Source of the DNA: a virus
DNA length: 64,000 nucleotides
IMG/VR virus record: IMGVR_UViG_3300032397_000002
Location: 1-64,000 of that record
Direction: 5' to 3' (one strand)
Shown piece after piece: positions 7,717-17,600 of this stretch. A model generated the notes under the pieces. The model did no database searches and was not told the DNA's origin. It was given only the letters and a program-made list of their open reading frames with translations. Position 1 is the first letter of the stretch, and every line of letters begins with the position of its first letter. The translations under genes and the position numbers were made by a program.

Positions 7717-8282
7717 TTCAGGTCACTCCATTTTTCAGCCAAGCCGTCTGCCAACCCGGCCTCAAAAGCCTCTTCTGCGAGGAAGTACCTTTCCATCTTG
7801 CACCATTCACGAATCGTTTTCAAGTCCAGCCTGGAACGATCTGCAATGGCCTTGTGGTACCTGGCGTTGTTCTGGGCGGCCTCACGACCAAGTTGCTCGA
7901 CCTTGTCGCTGTCAATGCTTCCAGTGGGTTCCAGCCCCACGGTGCCGTTGTGCATCATCAGCTGGGCGCTGGGCGCCAAGAAGCGCCTCTCGCCAGCCTG
8001 GAAAATGAGGGCGGCGATGCTGTAGACACCACCAAACCCGTAGATGTTCACTGGGTTTTTCGTGAGGCGCAAGGAGTCGAAGATTGCAAAGCCGGCCCCC
8101 TCATCCCCTCCAGGGCTGCTGAGAAGGACACGGATGGGGCCTTTGCTTTCATCCAGGAGGCGGATGATTGGAATCAACCTGAAGGCTTTCTCGTCGTTGA
8201 TTTCACCGACGATGTAGACGGTTCTGGTCTTCCAATCGACGCCCAGCTCAAGAATGTCCGTAAGCCTTTCAGTTTGCGACAT
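7713..8282 (-). CDS. clpP: ClpP-like serine protease
   Basis: The 189-residue protein matches the ClpP/crotonase-fold peptidase family: SSPGGDEGAG (oxyanion-region glycines, 55-64), GVYSIAA with predicted nucleophile Ser88, and APSAQLMMHN with His111. The length is close to cellular ClpP. The start at 8282 follows the helicase stop by one base. No ClpX or ClpA partner is in view, so it may use a host unfoldase. Its position between helicase and membrane-protein genes suggests an early or middle role rather than prohead maturation, which has its own protease domain at 46457. Confidence 0.85.
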   Translation of the reverse strand: MSQTERLTDILELGVDWKTRTVYIVGEINDEKAFRLIPIIRLLDESKGPIRVLLSSPGGDEGAGFAIFDSLRLTKNPVNIYGFGGVYSIAALIFQAGERRFLAPSAQLMMHNGTVGLEPTGSIDSDKVEQLGREAAQNNARYHKAIADRSRLDLKTIREWCKMERYFLAEEAFEAGLADGLAEKWSDLK

Positions 8283-8283
8283 T

Positions 8284-9786
8284 TCAGACTCCGCCAAGGG
8301 GCGCGTAGCGTGCAAGGATGTCAGAGGTGACCACCTTGTTCTTCCATGTACTCATGATAGCAGAGCTGACCTCACCGACGCTATCGGTCCCCCGGTATGA
8401 GAAGGCACCCAGGTCGTTGCTGTGAAGTCTGCACCGGTCGTAGTCGGTGTTGCAAACAATCGCCCACCCCGTCTCGCCGCCACGAGACTTGCAAATCAAG
8501 TAGGTGATTTTGTTCAGCTCTGCGTCCTTGGCATTGCGATTCAGACTGATGACGATGGCAGCTGCGGTCATCGCTCCCCAGGTCTCCTGGACGTCCTCCA
8601 TGTGCAAGAGCCGGGTTTCGTTCTTCTGGTTCCCGATGCGGTTGTTGAGTTTGGACCCCTCACGGTTGGTCTGGATGGCGGTCAGGACGTGGAACTTGTG
8701 GTGAAGACCCATCTGAACGAACTGGTTGTAGACCTCTTCCTGGACCTGGCGCGGCTGCATGTTGCCCCTGGCATTGGCCATGCAGCTCAGCTTGGCGCCG
8801 TAGTCGTCCACCAGGAGGTCGAACCCCTTCCCAGTGTTCATCCGGCGTTGGTCTTGCAGAGTCTCTACCGTGGCAGCGACCTCTTCCACGGTCAGGCCCG
8901 CCTTGTACATGGGCTTGTAGACCAGGAAACGCTGCAGAATCTCCTCGTACCCACGCATCTTTGCGGAAAGAACGGGGTCCGTGTAGGCCCTGAACATCTC
9001 TGGGTGGGTCATGCCGGTGATGCACCTCATGAACTTGCCCTTCAGCTCCTCCGGGGTGCCCTCATGGGCAATGAAGAGCACCGACTTGCCCTGGAAGATG
9101 TTGTGGCAGGCAATGGTCACCATTGCCGACGTCTTGCCGACGTTGGTGGGGGCCAGAAGTACGGTCATGTGGCCTGGCAGGAGGGAACCTGAAGCTCCAT
9201 TGGGCTCCAGGAGGCGGTCCATGGCGGTGACCCCGAAAGTCAGGGCGCCGGCGCTGTCCTGCTTCTCCTTCATGAGTTCTGCGCCATAGCCGTAGAAGCT
9301 GACCTGGCCATCCTCCAAGAAGCGAATGTCGTGGTACTCCTTGACCATCTTGTTCATGATGCCGATGCTCTCATCCAGCTTCTGACTGTTGAAGGCGGCG
9401 GCGGCTTTGGGAAGGGCAGATTGAATGGTGCGGGCCTTCAGCCAGATTTCCATCTCCGACAACAGGGGCTCGATGTCGAAGGTCTGCCTACTGGTGGCCA
9501 CGTAGCTGATGGTGGTTTGGACCTGAAGGATTTCTGCCGTAGGGAGCTTGGTAATGGGTCTGCTTTCGAGAAGCTCGTTGATGCTCGGCTTCTTGTTCCA
9601 ACGGACGTACCACTGCTTGAGGGCGTCGTAGATGCGGCAGAGGATGGCATCGCCGAACCATTCTGGCTCTATCTTCAGGATGACGGTTGAGAAGAATCTG
9701 TCGTCGTACAGGATGTGCCCGAGAACTGCTCGTTGCTTTTCAACACTGAAAGGAAGTAGGTCGGGGTTGACTCTGGCTTCAGCCAT
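8284..9786 (-). CDS. dnaB: Replicative DNA helicase, DnaB-type
   Basis: This 500-residue protein has an N-terminal helical DnaB domain (PFSVEKQRAVLGHILYD), then a RecA-fold core with Walker A APTNVGKTS (about 207-215), LLVDDYGAKLS as Walker B region, and the C-terminal NGNRxG-like QTNREG segment. It is adjacent to the primase without a gap, so the two are co-translated. The enzyme should unwind DNA 5' to 3' at the fork with the DnaE polymerase encoded at 14616. Length and order match DnaB-like phage helicases. Confidence 0.92.
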   Translation of the reverse strand: MAEARVNPDLLPFSVEKQRAVLGHILYDDRFFSTVILKIEPEWFGDAILCRIYDALKQWYVRWNKKPSINELLESRPITKLPTAEILQVQTTISYVATSRQTFDIEPLLSEMEIWLKARTIQSALPKAAAAFNSQKLDESIGIMNKMVKEYHDIRFLEDGQVSFYGYGAELMKEKQDSAGALTFGVTAMDRLLEPNGASGSLLPGHMTVLLAPTNVGKTSAMVTIACHNIFQGKSVLFIAHEGTPEELKGKFMRCITGMTHPEMFRAYTDPVLSAKMRGYEEILQRFLVYKPMYKAGLTVEEVAATVETLQDQRRMNTGKGFDLLVDDYGAKLSCMANARGNMQPRQVQEEVYNQFVQMGLHHKFHVLTAIQTNREGSKLNNRIGNQKNETRLLHMEDVQETWGAMTAAAIVISLNRNAKDAELNKITYLICKSRGGETGWAIVCNTDYDRCRLHSNDLGAFSYRGTDSVGEVSSAIMSTWKNKVVTSDILARYAPLGGV

Positions 9787-10797
9787 TTAGGATGCTCCGA
9801 AGTGATTCTTGAGGTAGATGACTACGTGTGCCGGATTCAAGACCGGCGCTGAATCGAACAGGACCTTCACGGCCTCAAGTGGCATTTCCCCAAGGTCCTT
9901 GAAGGGAGCCGGTGGCCGAAGGTCGTACAATACCACATCTCGCATTTCTTTTCGGATGCGGTTCACTTCCAGGTAGGCGTCTGGGTCGAGCCCCAGGTAG
10001 AGGCGGTTGATGCCTGCGTTGCGGATCAACTCCAACTGGGCCTTCGATACCGCCTTCCCCAGGGTGGCAACGTTGCCCCCACACAGGTGAGCCTTGAGGG
10101 CGTCGAATGGGCCTTCTCCGAGCACACAGTGCCGGCTACCATTCAGACGGTCAGCGAACATCAATACCAGGTCGCGCTTCAGGTCGGTGCTGGTGACAGC
10201 CTTCAGGGGCTGTATCATCTTCCGCCGGCGCTCATCCCAGTAGGGCTTGTCGTTCTCAACGAGGCGGGTCTGCCAGCCATACAGGCCGCCCTGAGACTGT
10301 ACAGGGAAGACCACCGAAGTCTTGGGCGGGCAGTAGCGCACCCCGTACTCTTTCGCCACAGAGGCTGGAATACCACGAGCTTCGAGGTACCTGACCCCCT
10401 TGGCGCTGAATTCGTGGTCAAGAGGGTAGAAGTCGAGGGGCCACGCAACCTCTTTCAGGGTGGGCTCAAGGTCTACGAAGTCGTCGCTGTCTTCGTCTTC
10501 GAAGTCTGCGACCTCGATGTTGAGGTAGATGGCTGTTGGCTGACCAGCTCCCTCCCCATAGAGGCGCTTGCAGACCTCTGATACTGGGAGGTTGCAGAGT
10601 TCAGCCAGGGCAAACTCGGCACGCCCGTGGAAGCCGTCGATCTCTTTGCAGTACCAACACACAAAGCGACCGTCTGTCCTGCGGATGTAGAGTTTTTGGC
10701 TCTTCCCACAGCGGGGACAGGACATGATGAAGGACTTGCTGTTTGGCTTGAAGCTGACTCCATGCTCTTGCAGCAAGGCCCTAATCTCGGCTTCCAC
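9787..10797 (-). CDS. DNA primase (zinc-binding plus TOPRIM)
   Basis: The 336-residue protein begins with a zinc-binding domain (CPRCG at about 27-31 and CWYC near 47-50) and has a TOPRIM core (LGEGPFDALKAH with the catalytic Glu, then LGLDPDAY supplying the Asp pair). It resembles the primase half of T7 gp4 and other phage primases. The start is GTG at 10797 with AAGGGAG upstream. It primes lagging-strand synthesis with the adjacent DnaB helicase. Confidence 0.88.
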   Translation of the reverse strand: MEAEIRALLQEHGVSFKPNSKSFIMSCPRCGKSQKLYIRRTDGRFVCWYCKEIDGFHGRAEFALAELCNLPVSEVCKRLYGEGAGQPTAIYLNIEVADFEDEDSDDFVDLEPTLKEVAWPLDFYPLDHEFSAKGVRYLEARGIPASVAKEYGVRYCPPKTSVVFPVQSQGGLYGWQTRLVENDKPYWDERRRKMIQPLKAVTSTDLKRDLVLMFADRLNGSRHCVLGEGPFDALKAHLCGGNVATLGKAVSKAQLELIRNAGINRLYLGLDPDAYLEVNRIRKEMRDVVLYDLRPPAPFKDLGEMPLEAVKVLFDSAPVLNPAHVVIYLKNHFGAS

Positions 10798-10811
10798 GGA
10801 CGGCTCCCTTC

Positions 10812-11963
10812 CTACTCCTTCGGCGTGAGCGACTCTCGAATCTCTTCTTCGGTGACAGTCTCACCGCCGTAGAATCCTGCCATGTCGCGCGTCTTCAGCT
10901 CCGTGAGAATCTTCATCTGCAACTGTTTGTCGTCCCTCAGAGCAGTGAGCATAGCCTCTTTTCCCTTCCACTGCAATCCCTCGAACTCGTGCATGACATT
11001 GTTCGGCTTGGTGATGATGCCACGAGCCATGCCAAGACGGTAGACTTCCTCGTGGACGTTGACGATTCCCTTGTTGTAGTCAAGGGTGAACTCGGCCTGG
11101 CGGCCCTTGGGGCCGATGCTGGAGTCCATGATTCGAACGCGGACCTTGTGGCCGGTCTTGTCGTTGTTCCCCTGCATGTCCTCGACAGTGGTGTCCTTGA
11201 ACTCGTTCCCCAGTTCATCCTTCTTGCCGTCTTGCCCACCTGCAGGGCTCACGTACATGAAGTACTCACAGTGGTGCTGGGTCGCCCAGCTGACGGCCGG
11301 ACGAACAGCGGTAGAGTGGCTCAAGAACACAGTTGCCGACCCACCAGTCTTGGCATCCATCTGTGAACGGACGTGGCTGGTGAGGATGAGGGCGAACTTG
11401 TGCTTGCGCTGGATTGGCAGAATACGACGCAGGCCTTCCTGAATGGTTGCTGCGTTATCGCCGATTTGCTGGGTCATGATGGTGTCAGCATTCATACCAC
11501 GACGGCCCTGCATCATGTTGAGGGAGTCGATAATGACCAGCTTCAACTTCATTCCGTCCTGGCAGTTGGCGGCCAGGTCCTTCTCGATGTGGTCGAAGAT
11601 TTCCGGGTCGTTGCGGTCGTAGCCGATGTAGCGGTTGGGGTCGATACCCCAAATGCGGCGTTGACTGTCGTCGACCTGGGCATCCTCGCGAAACTCGGTG
11701 TTGTACTTGACCACGAAGGCATCTGGGTCATTGCGATGAAGCTGTCCAGCCATGGCCGAGCAGATGATTGACTTGCCTCCACGGGGAGGTCCGTAGAGGA
11801 GCATCGAGTACCCCGACGGCAGTCCTTGGCCGTTGCCGAAGACGAAATTCAGTCCCGGGCTGGGGCTGTCGATGACGTCGGCATGGACATTGCGGGTCTC
11901 AAGCACGGCACCAGGGCCCTTGAGCAGGCGCTCCATGAACTTTCGATTGGTCTTTTCACTCAT
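10812..11963 (-). CDS. RecA/UvsX-like recombinase
   Basis: The 383-residue product carries a RecA core: Walker A YGPPRGGKS (about 56-64), Walker B LVIIDSLNMM and a downstream ALILTSHVRSQMD segment. Length and position beside the ssDNA-binding protein fit a RecA or UvsX strand-exchange protein rather than a short Sak4. I placed the start at ATG 11963, preceded by AAGGTAA, because longer in-frame extension is frame-shadow of the upstream gene. It would drive recombination-dependent replication with the gp46/47-like nuclease and endonuclease VII. Confidence 0.88.
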   Translation of the reverse strand: MSEKTNRKFMERLLKGPGAVLETRNVHADVIDSPSPGLNFVFGNGQGLPSGYSMLLYGPPRGGKSIICSAMAGQLHRNDPDAFVVKYNTEFREDAQVDDSQRRIWGIDPNRYIGYDRNDPEIFDHIEKDLAANCQDGMKLKLVIIDSLNMMQGRRGMNADTIMTQQIGDNAATIQEGLRRILPIQRKHKFALILTSHVRSQMDAKTGGSATVFLSHSTAVRPAVSWATQHHCEYFMYVSPAGGQDGKKDELGNEFKDTTVEDMQGNNDKTGHKVRVRIMDSSIGPKGRQAEFTLDYNKGIVNVHEEVYRLGMARGIITKPNNVMHEFEGLQWKGKEAMLTALRDDKQLQMKILTELKTRDMAGFYGGETVTEEEIRESLTPKE

Positions 11964-11967
11964 TGGG

Positions 11968-12567
11968 TTACCTTGCAGTGCCGAAGAAGTCATCCTCGGC
12001 CGGCTCCTGAAGAGCCTGGTGGTTGTTGGTGGTGTTGACTCCTGACAATGGTACGACGAGATTGGGGTTCTGTCTACCGTAGCTCCCGAGGGCCTCTGAG
12101 CCCATGATTTTCTTGACTGAATCGAAGGAATTCTGGAAGAACTTCCGAAGGTCCGAAACCTGCTGGATGTAGCAGCTGAGGTTGCCGGCAAGGAGGGTGG
12201 CTCTCTTGTATTCAGGGTCCTTCTCGTAGACCGCCTGGCGGATGTCTTCACTCCCCAGTGGGTTCCTTGAGTTGGACAGGCCTGCTTTCTCCAAGGTGTC
12301 CTTCATTCGATCCAACAGAATGACGGCCTTGATTTCTCGAATCAGCTGCTCCACAATCCCCAGTTCATACTGCAGTGCGTTAAGAACGCGGCTGGAGTTG
12401 AGGTAGGCGATGTTGAAGAGAGAAAGAAGCTCGGGGGCCTTGTGTGAGTTGACGATGGCCACCTCATCCTTTCTTCCGAGGGCCATGTAGATTTCTGCCA
12501 TGTCCAACACCAGCGGGGGTAGTGCCGGGTCGGCTCTGGGTACACGAATAACCGTGAGTTCGCTCAT
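11968..12567 (-). CDS. Unknown replication-region protein with C-terminal DDFFGTA motif
   Basis: This 199-residue helical protein lies between the ssDNA-binding protein and the recombinase. Its last residues are EDDFFGTAR. The same DDFFGTA heptapeptide occurs near the N-terminus of the ssDNA-binding protein, encoded by a shared 17-bp sequence. A terminal acidic-aromatic tail suggests a docking peptide for a common replisome partner. By position it could be a recombination mediator (as UvsY is in T4), but I see no UvsY sequence signature. Confidence 0.65.
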   Translation of the reverse strand: MSELTVIRVPRADPALPPLVLDMAEIYMALGRKDEVAIVNSHKAPELLSLFNIAYLNSSRVLNALQYELGIVEQLIREIKAVILLDRMKDTLEKAGLSNSRNPLGSEDIRQAVYEKDPEYKRATLLAGNLSCYIQQVSDLRKFFQNSFDSVKKIMGSEALGSYGRQNPNLVVPLSGVNTTNNHQALQEPAEDDFFGTAR

Positions 12568-12580
12568 TTTGGGTATGACT

Positions 12581-12612
12581 AGGCCCTACCCATCTTGCGA
12601 CAGATAGGGCCT
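12581..12612 (-). repeat. Intergenic hairpin between the ssDNA-binding and mediator-like genes
   Basis: AGGCCCTA (12581-12588) and TAGGGCCT (12605-12612) form an 8-bp perfect inverted repeat with a 16-base loop in the 55-base gap. No U-tract follows in either direction, so it is more likely an RNA-processing or attenuation hairpin than a terminator. Confidence 0.5.
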
Positions 12613-12622
12613 GGTCCCTCTC

Positions 12623-13831
12623 TTACTTCTTGTTGGGGTCCGGGAACATCGCCAGGAACTCCATGGGGTCCAGCTTCATCAGGTCGCCCACAGGGGCCTG
12701 GCTGGTCACAGGAGCGGCTTTCGTTGCCGGGGTAGGCGTGGACACCACCTGGTTCGTCTTGGGGGCCGCCTGGGCCGCCTGGGCCGCGTCCAGGGCAGCA
12801 AGCTGGGCCAGGAGGGCTGCACGAGCATCCTGAGCGGGTGCCGGGGCGGTGGCAACAGGTGCCGGGGCTGCCGGGGCCTGCTGAACCGGGGTGGTCACGG
12901 GGGTGGTCACCGGAGCTGGACGTGCAGCGGGTGCCGGGTGGGTAACAGGGGCTGCCGTCTGGGGCTGGTCCTGACGTCGGGTCTGGCCGAAGACGGTGGC
13001 AACCACCGAGGGCTCCCCACCAGAGCGAACCAGAGCAAGAATCTGGTCGTAGGTGAGGCTCTTGTTGTCGTTGACCTTGGCCAAGTCAGGGCACTTCTTG
13101 AGCGCCTCAGCATCAACTGAGGTCAGAGCGCCAGACTTGACCTGAAAACGGCCAGCGCCAAGGCTTTCCATGGCGATCTTCACCGCGTACCTGGTGTCGA
13201 GACCACGCCCCTGACGGGTGAACTCGAACCAGACTCCACTTCGAGCATCCAGTGGGTCCTGACCGCCGTTCTCCTTCATGAACTTGTTGCGCTCATCGTC
13301 GAGAGCAGTCATGGCTCGATGGCCGAGCTTGAGGGTGCCCCACTCGCCTGCCAGGTTCTTGGCGAGGAGATACCACTTCTTGTCGAGGTTGTGCTCTCGG
13401 AGTAGCTTGCGGGCACCCTTGACGAACTCCTCAGCCTCTGAGGGGCTCTTACCCTGGGAGATGTACTGGTTGACGAGAGCGGTGACCTCGTCCTCCTTCG
13501 CCTTCAGAAGGGCGCATTCGGGACAGTCCTGCTCAACCATGCTGGTGGCACGATTCTTCTTCTCGATGCAGCGGAAGGGACGGTGACGGGGCTTGTCGGG
13601 GTTCTGGTCGTTGGGGACCGTGTACCCGTAGTGCAGCTTGTCGTAAATCTTCCACTTGCCGACATTCTTCAGGCTCTTCACGGGTGGAGCAATGCGGAAG
13701 ATGTTGGCCTCTGAGTCAGACAGGGCGTGCATCTTCCAGTTCACATCGCTTCCTCCGTTCTTCGCAGTGCCGAAGAAGTCGTCCAGGCTCTCAGTTCCAT
13801 CAGGGGTGTTGCCGTTGTTGTTTGAATCCAT
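12623..13831 (-). CDS. Single-stranded DNA-binding protein, gp32-like
   Basis: The 402-residue protein has a DDFFGTA peptide at about 17-23, then a core that recalls T4 gp32-type proteins: FRIAPPVKS, a charged strand region and a Cys pair in VEQDCPECALLKAKEDEV, followed by LLAKNLAGEWGTLKLG. The last 120 residues are a Pro/Ala-rich low-complexity linker ending LDPMEFLAMFPDPNKK, an acidic-aromatic tail of the kind used by such proteins to recruit partners. It is next to recombinase, primase and helicase genes. Assignment is by architecture and context. Confidence 0.75.
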   Translation of the reverse strand: MDSNNNGNTPDGTESLDDFFGTAKNGGSDVNWKMHALSDSEANIFRIAPPVKSLKNVGKWKIYDKLHYGYTVPNDQNPDKPRHRPFRCIEKKNRATSMVEQDCPECALLKAKEDEVTALVNQYISQGKSPSEAEEFVKGARKLLREHNLDKKWYLLAKNLAGEWGTLKLGHRAMTALDDERNKFMKENGGQDPLDARSGVWFEFTRQGRGLDTRYAVKIAMESLGAGRFQVKSGALTSVDAEALKKCPDLAKVNDNKSLTYDQILALVRSGGEPSVVATVFGQTRRQDQPQTAAPVTHPAPAARPAPVTTPVTTPVQQAPAAPAPVATAPAPAQDARAALLAQLAALDAAQAAQAAPKTNQVVSTPTPATKAAPVTSQAPVGDLMKLDPMEFLAMFPDPNKK

Positions 13832-13878
13832 TTGGTTTTTGTCCTACCGTCGATTGGGTTGTTTGTGGGTGCTGCAGG

Positions 13879-14619
13879 TCAGTTGGTCTTCTTTTGAGTT
13901 TTCAGCTGCTTCTTGATGTTGTTGAACACTTCCAGAACGTACTCTGTGGTCACTTCCTCCGTGGTGGTGCGAATGACTGCGTTGCGGCCCTTCTGAAAGG
14001 TCTTGGTCAGGAATTCGGGTTCCGTTCCCTCTGCGAGGCCGGTGACGACCACCGGTACTGTGTTGCGATTGACACCAGCCTTGACAGCCTGGGTGAGAAT
14101 CTGCCGGTTCGTGTAGAGGGCCACCAGGTCCAGACCGACGCTGGAGTTTACCATACCGGCAATGTGCTTGAGAAGCCCCTCTCTGGTGCCGACACTGCAG
14201 GGCTCAGACCACTTGGGACTTGGCATGCTGACGACATTCAGCTCAGAGCCGATGGATCGAAGCTCCTGGATGACGAGACCGTACTGGGTGACGCCGAACT
14301 GATTGTCAGGGCCGATGGAAGGGGCGACCCGCTCTGCGATTCGGTCATAGAAGCTGCCGGCGTCGATGACCAAGACCTCGGCCTCTTCGACAGCCTTCTT
14401 TGCGAAGGTTTCGGTACCAGGTCCAGTGACGCTGATGCCGAAGGTCGCCTTCCGAAGGGCCTCACCGTAGGAGTCCCGGATGGACTCCAAGGAGTCCTGT
14501 GCTTCACGTTTCTGAGCCTCTTTTCCGGGGCGAACGTTCCGTGGCACGTCGTCAAGATTAAGCTCGGCGATTGCCTTCGTTTCGAGATACTTCGTCAGTG
14601 CAGCTTCGATTTCAGTCAT
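13879..14619 (-). CDS. Unknown protein in replication operon, 246 aa
   Basis: I do not recognise this family. The sequence looks like an alpha/beta fold with a strand EVLVIDAGSFYD, another LNVVSMPSP and VPVVVTGLAEG, so a nucleotide-binding-like Rossmann arrangement is possible, but no P-loop is seen. It starts by ATGA overlap with the polymerase gene stop and is probably translated with it. A polymerase accessory role is the natural guess from position. Confidence 0.6.
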   Translation of the reverse strand: MTEIEAALTKYLETKAIAELNLDDVPRNVRPGKEAQKREAQDSLESIRDSYGEALRKATFGISVTGPGTETFAKKAVEEAEVLVIDAGSFYDRIAERVAPSIGPDNQFGVTQYGLVIQELRSIGSELNVVSMPSPKWSEPCSVGTREGLLKHIAGMVNSSVGLDLVALYTNRQILTQAVKAGVNRNTVPVVVTGLAEGTEPEFLTKTFQKGRNAVIRTTTEEVTTEYVLEVFNNIKKQLKTQKKTN

Positions 14620-17600
14620 GGAGATTCCTCAAGTTCAGGTGATGCTTCTTCAAGTTTTTGGTCCAGTGAAGGCTGGACAACCAGTACCTCATCTACGGTC
14701 ACACCCTTGCGGGGGCGCTTCCTGTAGAGACAGACTACCACAGCCCCGGTGAGGTCGTTCTGGAACGGTGGAGGGAGTCCGCCGTCGAGGGGCCACTTGA
14801 CTGCCTTGATGGTAACGCCCTCCACATCGACTGTCAACTCAGATGCCGTCTTTGTTTTGGGTGCCCCGGCGGTGGCATTCTTGTTATCGTAACGGAAACG
14901 TCGATCTGAGTTCACGTAGCCGATGGCCGCAAAGACGATTTCGACGCCCAAGTCGGATTCCATCGCCATCTCGATGATTTCGGAGCTGGCCAGGGGGAAG
15001 TCCTGGTAGCCCTCGCCACGACTGCCGACGACCTTGTGGTGAATGTGCTCCCTGCCATCTACCTTCACGAGCTTGTCGCCAATCAAGGGCCTGGTAAGGT
15101 CTGCCAGAGGCTCGCTGAGGGCTGGAAGGATTTGCTTCCTCATCTGGTACTGAACCAGGGGGTCGATGGTTCTCAACTCTGTGCCGGCCTTCTTCTTTTT
15201 CTTCTTTCCGGTGGCTTCCAAGTGAGCGGCTTCGTGGGCGGCCAGCTTCTGACCGATTGTCATGGGGAACTTCTGACCCCCCACGTCCACCTCTCCAAAG
15301 AGGCTGTCCATGGCCCCGCTGACGATGAGGGTGGTGATGACGCGGCTGTTCAGGGCTGTGGTGGCCAGGCGCTGGCTCTGGACCTCAGTTTCCTCACCCG
15401 TCTTCTTGTCCTTCTTCTTGCGTGTGACAAGCGTCGCGTTTGCCAGGCGCCAGGCCTCAATTTTCTTGCAGAAGTCCTGGACGCTATCGTAGGGCCCGTT
15501 GGCGCTGATTTGCTCCTGAGCCTTGTCACCAATGCCCTTCAGAAGCCACAGAGGCGCTCGAATGCGCTCACCTTGAATCTCAAAGCCAGGACCACTGAGC
15601 TTGACGTCGGGCACATCGATGAGCTTGCCGCAGTAGACCCAGAACTTCTCGTTGATTTCGTTGCGGTCTGCGTTCTTGAGTACAGAGGTCCACCATTCCA
15701 AGGGGTAGTAGTGCTTGAGCCAGGCACAGGCATACCCGATGATGGTGTAGCAGATGGCGTGGCTCTTGTTGAATCCGTACCCAGAGAAGGTCTCCATCAT
15801 GCCCCAGAGCTTCTCGGAGGTCTCTGCTCCCAGCTTTGGGTAAGCGCCTCGTACGAAGACCTCCTTGTCCTTGATGACCTTGGCCATCTGCTTCTTGGAG
15901 ATGTGGATGCGGAACTCGTCTGCCTCGGCACCGGTGGTCTCCCCCAAGACCTGGTAAATCTTCGTCAACTGCTCCTGATAGACGATGACGCCACAGGTTT
16001 CTGGTAGCAGCTCGTTGAGGATGGGCAAGGAATCCCCGCTTGGGGGAAGTCCCTTGGCTCGGCGTGCGAACTCCACGAGCATGTTGTGCTTGCTGCCACA
16101 GCCGTCGTCCATGAAGTAGTCCAGGGGGCCCTTACGGTCGAGGGCGGTGAACACCGCAAGGGCTTCGATGCAGTCAAGGCCCTTGCGGACGGTTCCATCG
16201 GCGTCTTGGTGATGGTTGAAGTTGAACTGTTTCAACCAGCCCTTGGCACCTGGGGTGTTGAACTGGAACACCGACTCGGTCTTGCTCTCACAGATGTCGT
16301 GGAAGACTGGCTGGTCCTCTGGAAGGTCCCAGATGTCGTGGAACCGGCCATCGCGTGGCACGCATCGGATCGCCGGCACGAACCTACCATTGAGGTGCAT
16401 GCCTGGAATCCGCTCCTCCTTGGACAGCCCACCACGGGCCTTGGCCCACATGATGGCCAGCTCAGGGGCGTGACGGTCTTGAATCAACCGAATGCAGGCC
16501 CCAATGTCCTTGAGGCTGTTGACGATGAGGAAGTCCATCTTCAAGCCGCCAGACGATTCCACCGTGCTGGCGGTGTACTGGGTGACACGGACTCCGCCAA
16601 CGGTCGTGATGGGGATGAAGTTGGAGATGGGCTCGTCGGCGATGACAAAGGCGCAGGCGTGTCGGCCCTTCTGGCGCGTCATACCAAGGCACTTTTGGAC
16701 GATTTCCCATTCCCTTGGATAGGTCTTGACGAAGCCCTGCAGGACCGGGTCGGTCTCAATGATGCCAGCAGTCCAAGTGCCATCAGAGCCCTTGTAACCG
16801 AACACGAACTCAGCGTCGGTGATGCCCTGTGGTGGTTGTGGCAATTCGTTTGTCAAGGGACTGATGCGCTGTACCCCTTCGGTGCCATGAAGAGCCCTGA
16901 AAACGTCCTTGATGCTGGAGCGCAGCTTCATGGTCGTGTCAGTGGAAATCTGACTGACGCACTCACCAAAGCGGTCGATGAGCCAGCCCTTGGTGCTATC
17001 TGCGGGGTCGACAAGAAAGTCCCGATGGGGAAGGTCTTGGTCAATGTCGGGCAGCTTCCCAGACTGGATGCGAATCGGGGTCATGAAGCGGTCCATGCTG
17101 AGCCCGTATCTGCGGGGGTCGGCATGGGTAATGCCCAGGTCATAGGCCAGTTCAAGGCCGGCAGCGGATCCACGGCCTGGGCCCGTCAGTTCACCCCTGC
17201 GCAGGTACATGTCACAAACCTCTTCATCAATGAAGAAGTAGGGGAGCAAGTCAATGGTGCCGTTGTAGTGGAGCAGGTTGATTTCAGCCTGGAGCCGAGC
17301 CTTCTGGTCCTGGTTGTTCCAGTCCATGCGGCCATGCTTGTTGATGAGCGAGATGGTGTGCTTCAATGTTTCAGCGGGATAGAAGCTGGTGGGGAGGGAC
17401 TTCCTGGGGGTGAACTTGAAGTTCTTGAAGCGGGAGCCCCACTCGTGACTGTTCTCTACCCACCCCTCAAACTCTGCCTCGGAAACGTCCATCTTGTCAC
17501 GGAAGTAGGCCCATGCCTCATCATTGCTGAAGCGGTGGTAGCTGGTGGCGAAGCGCCAGTTGCCATTCTGACCAAGTCGGATGTCCTGGGCAACCTTCTC

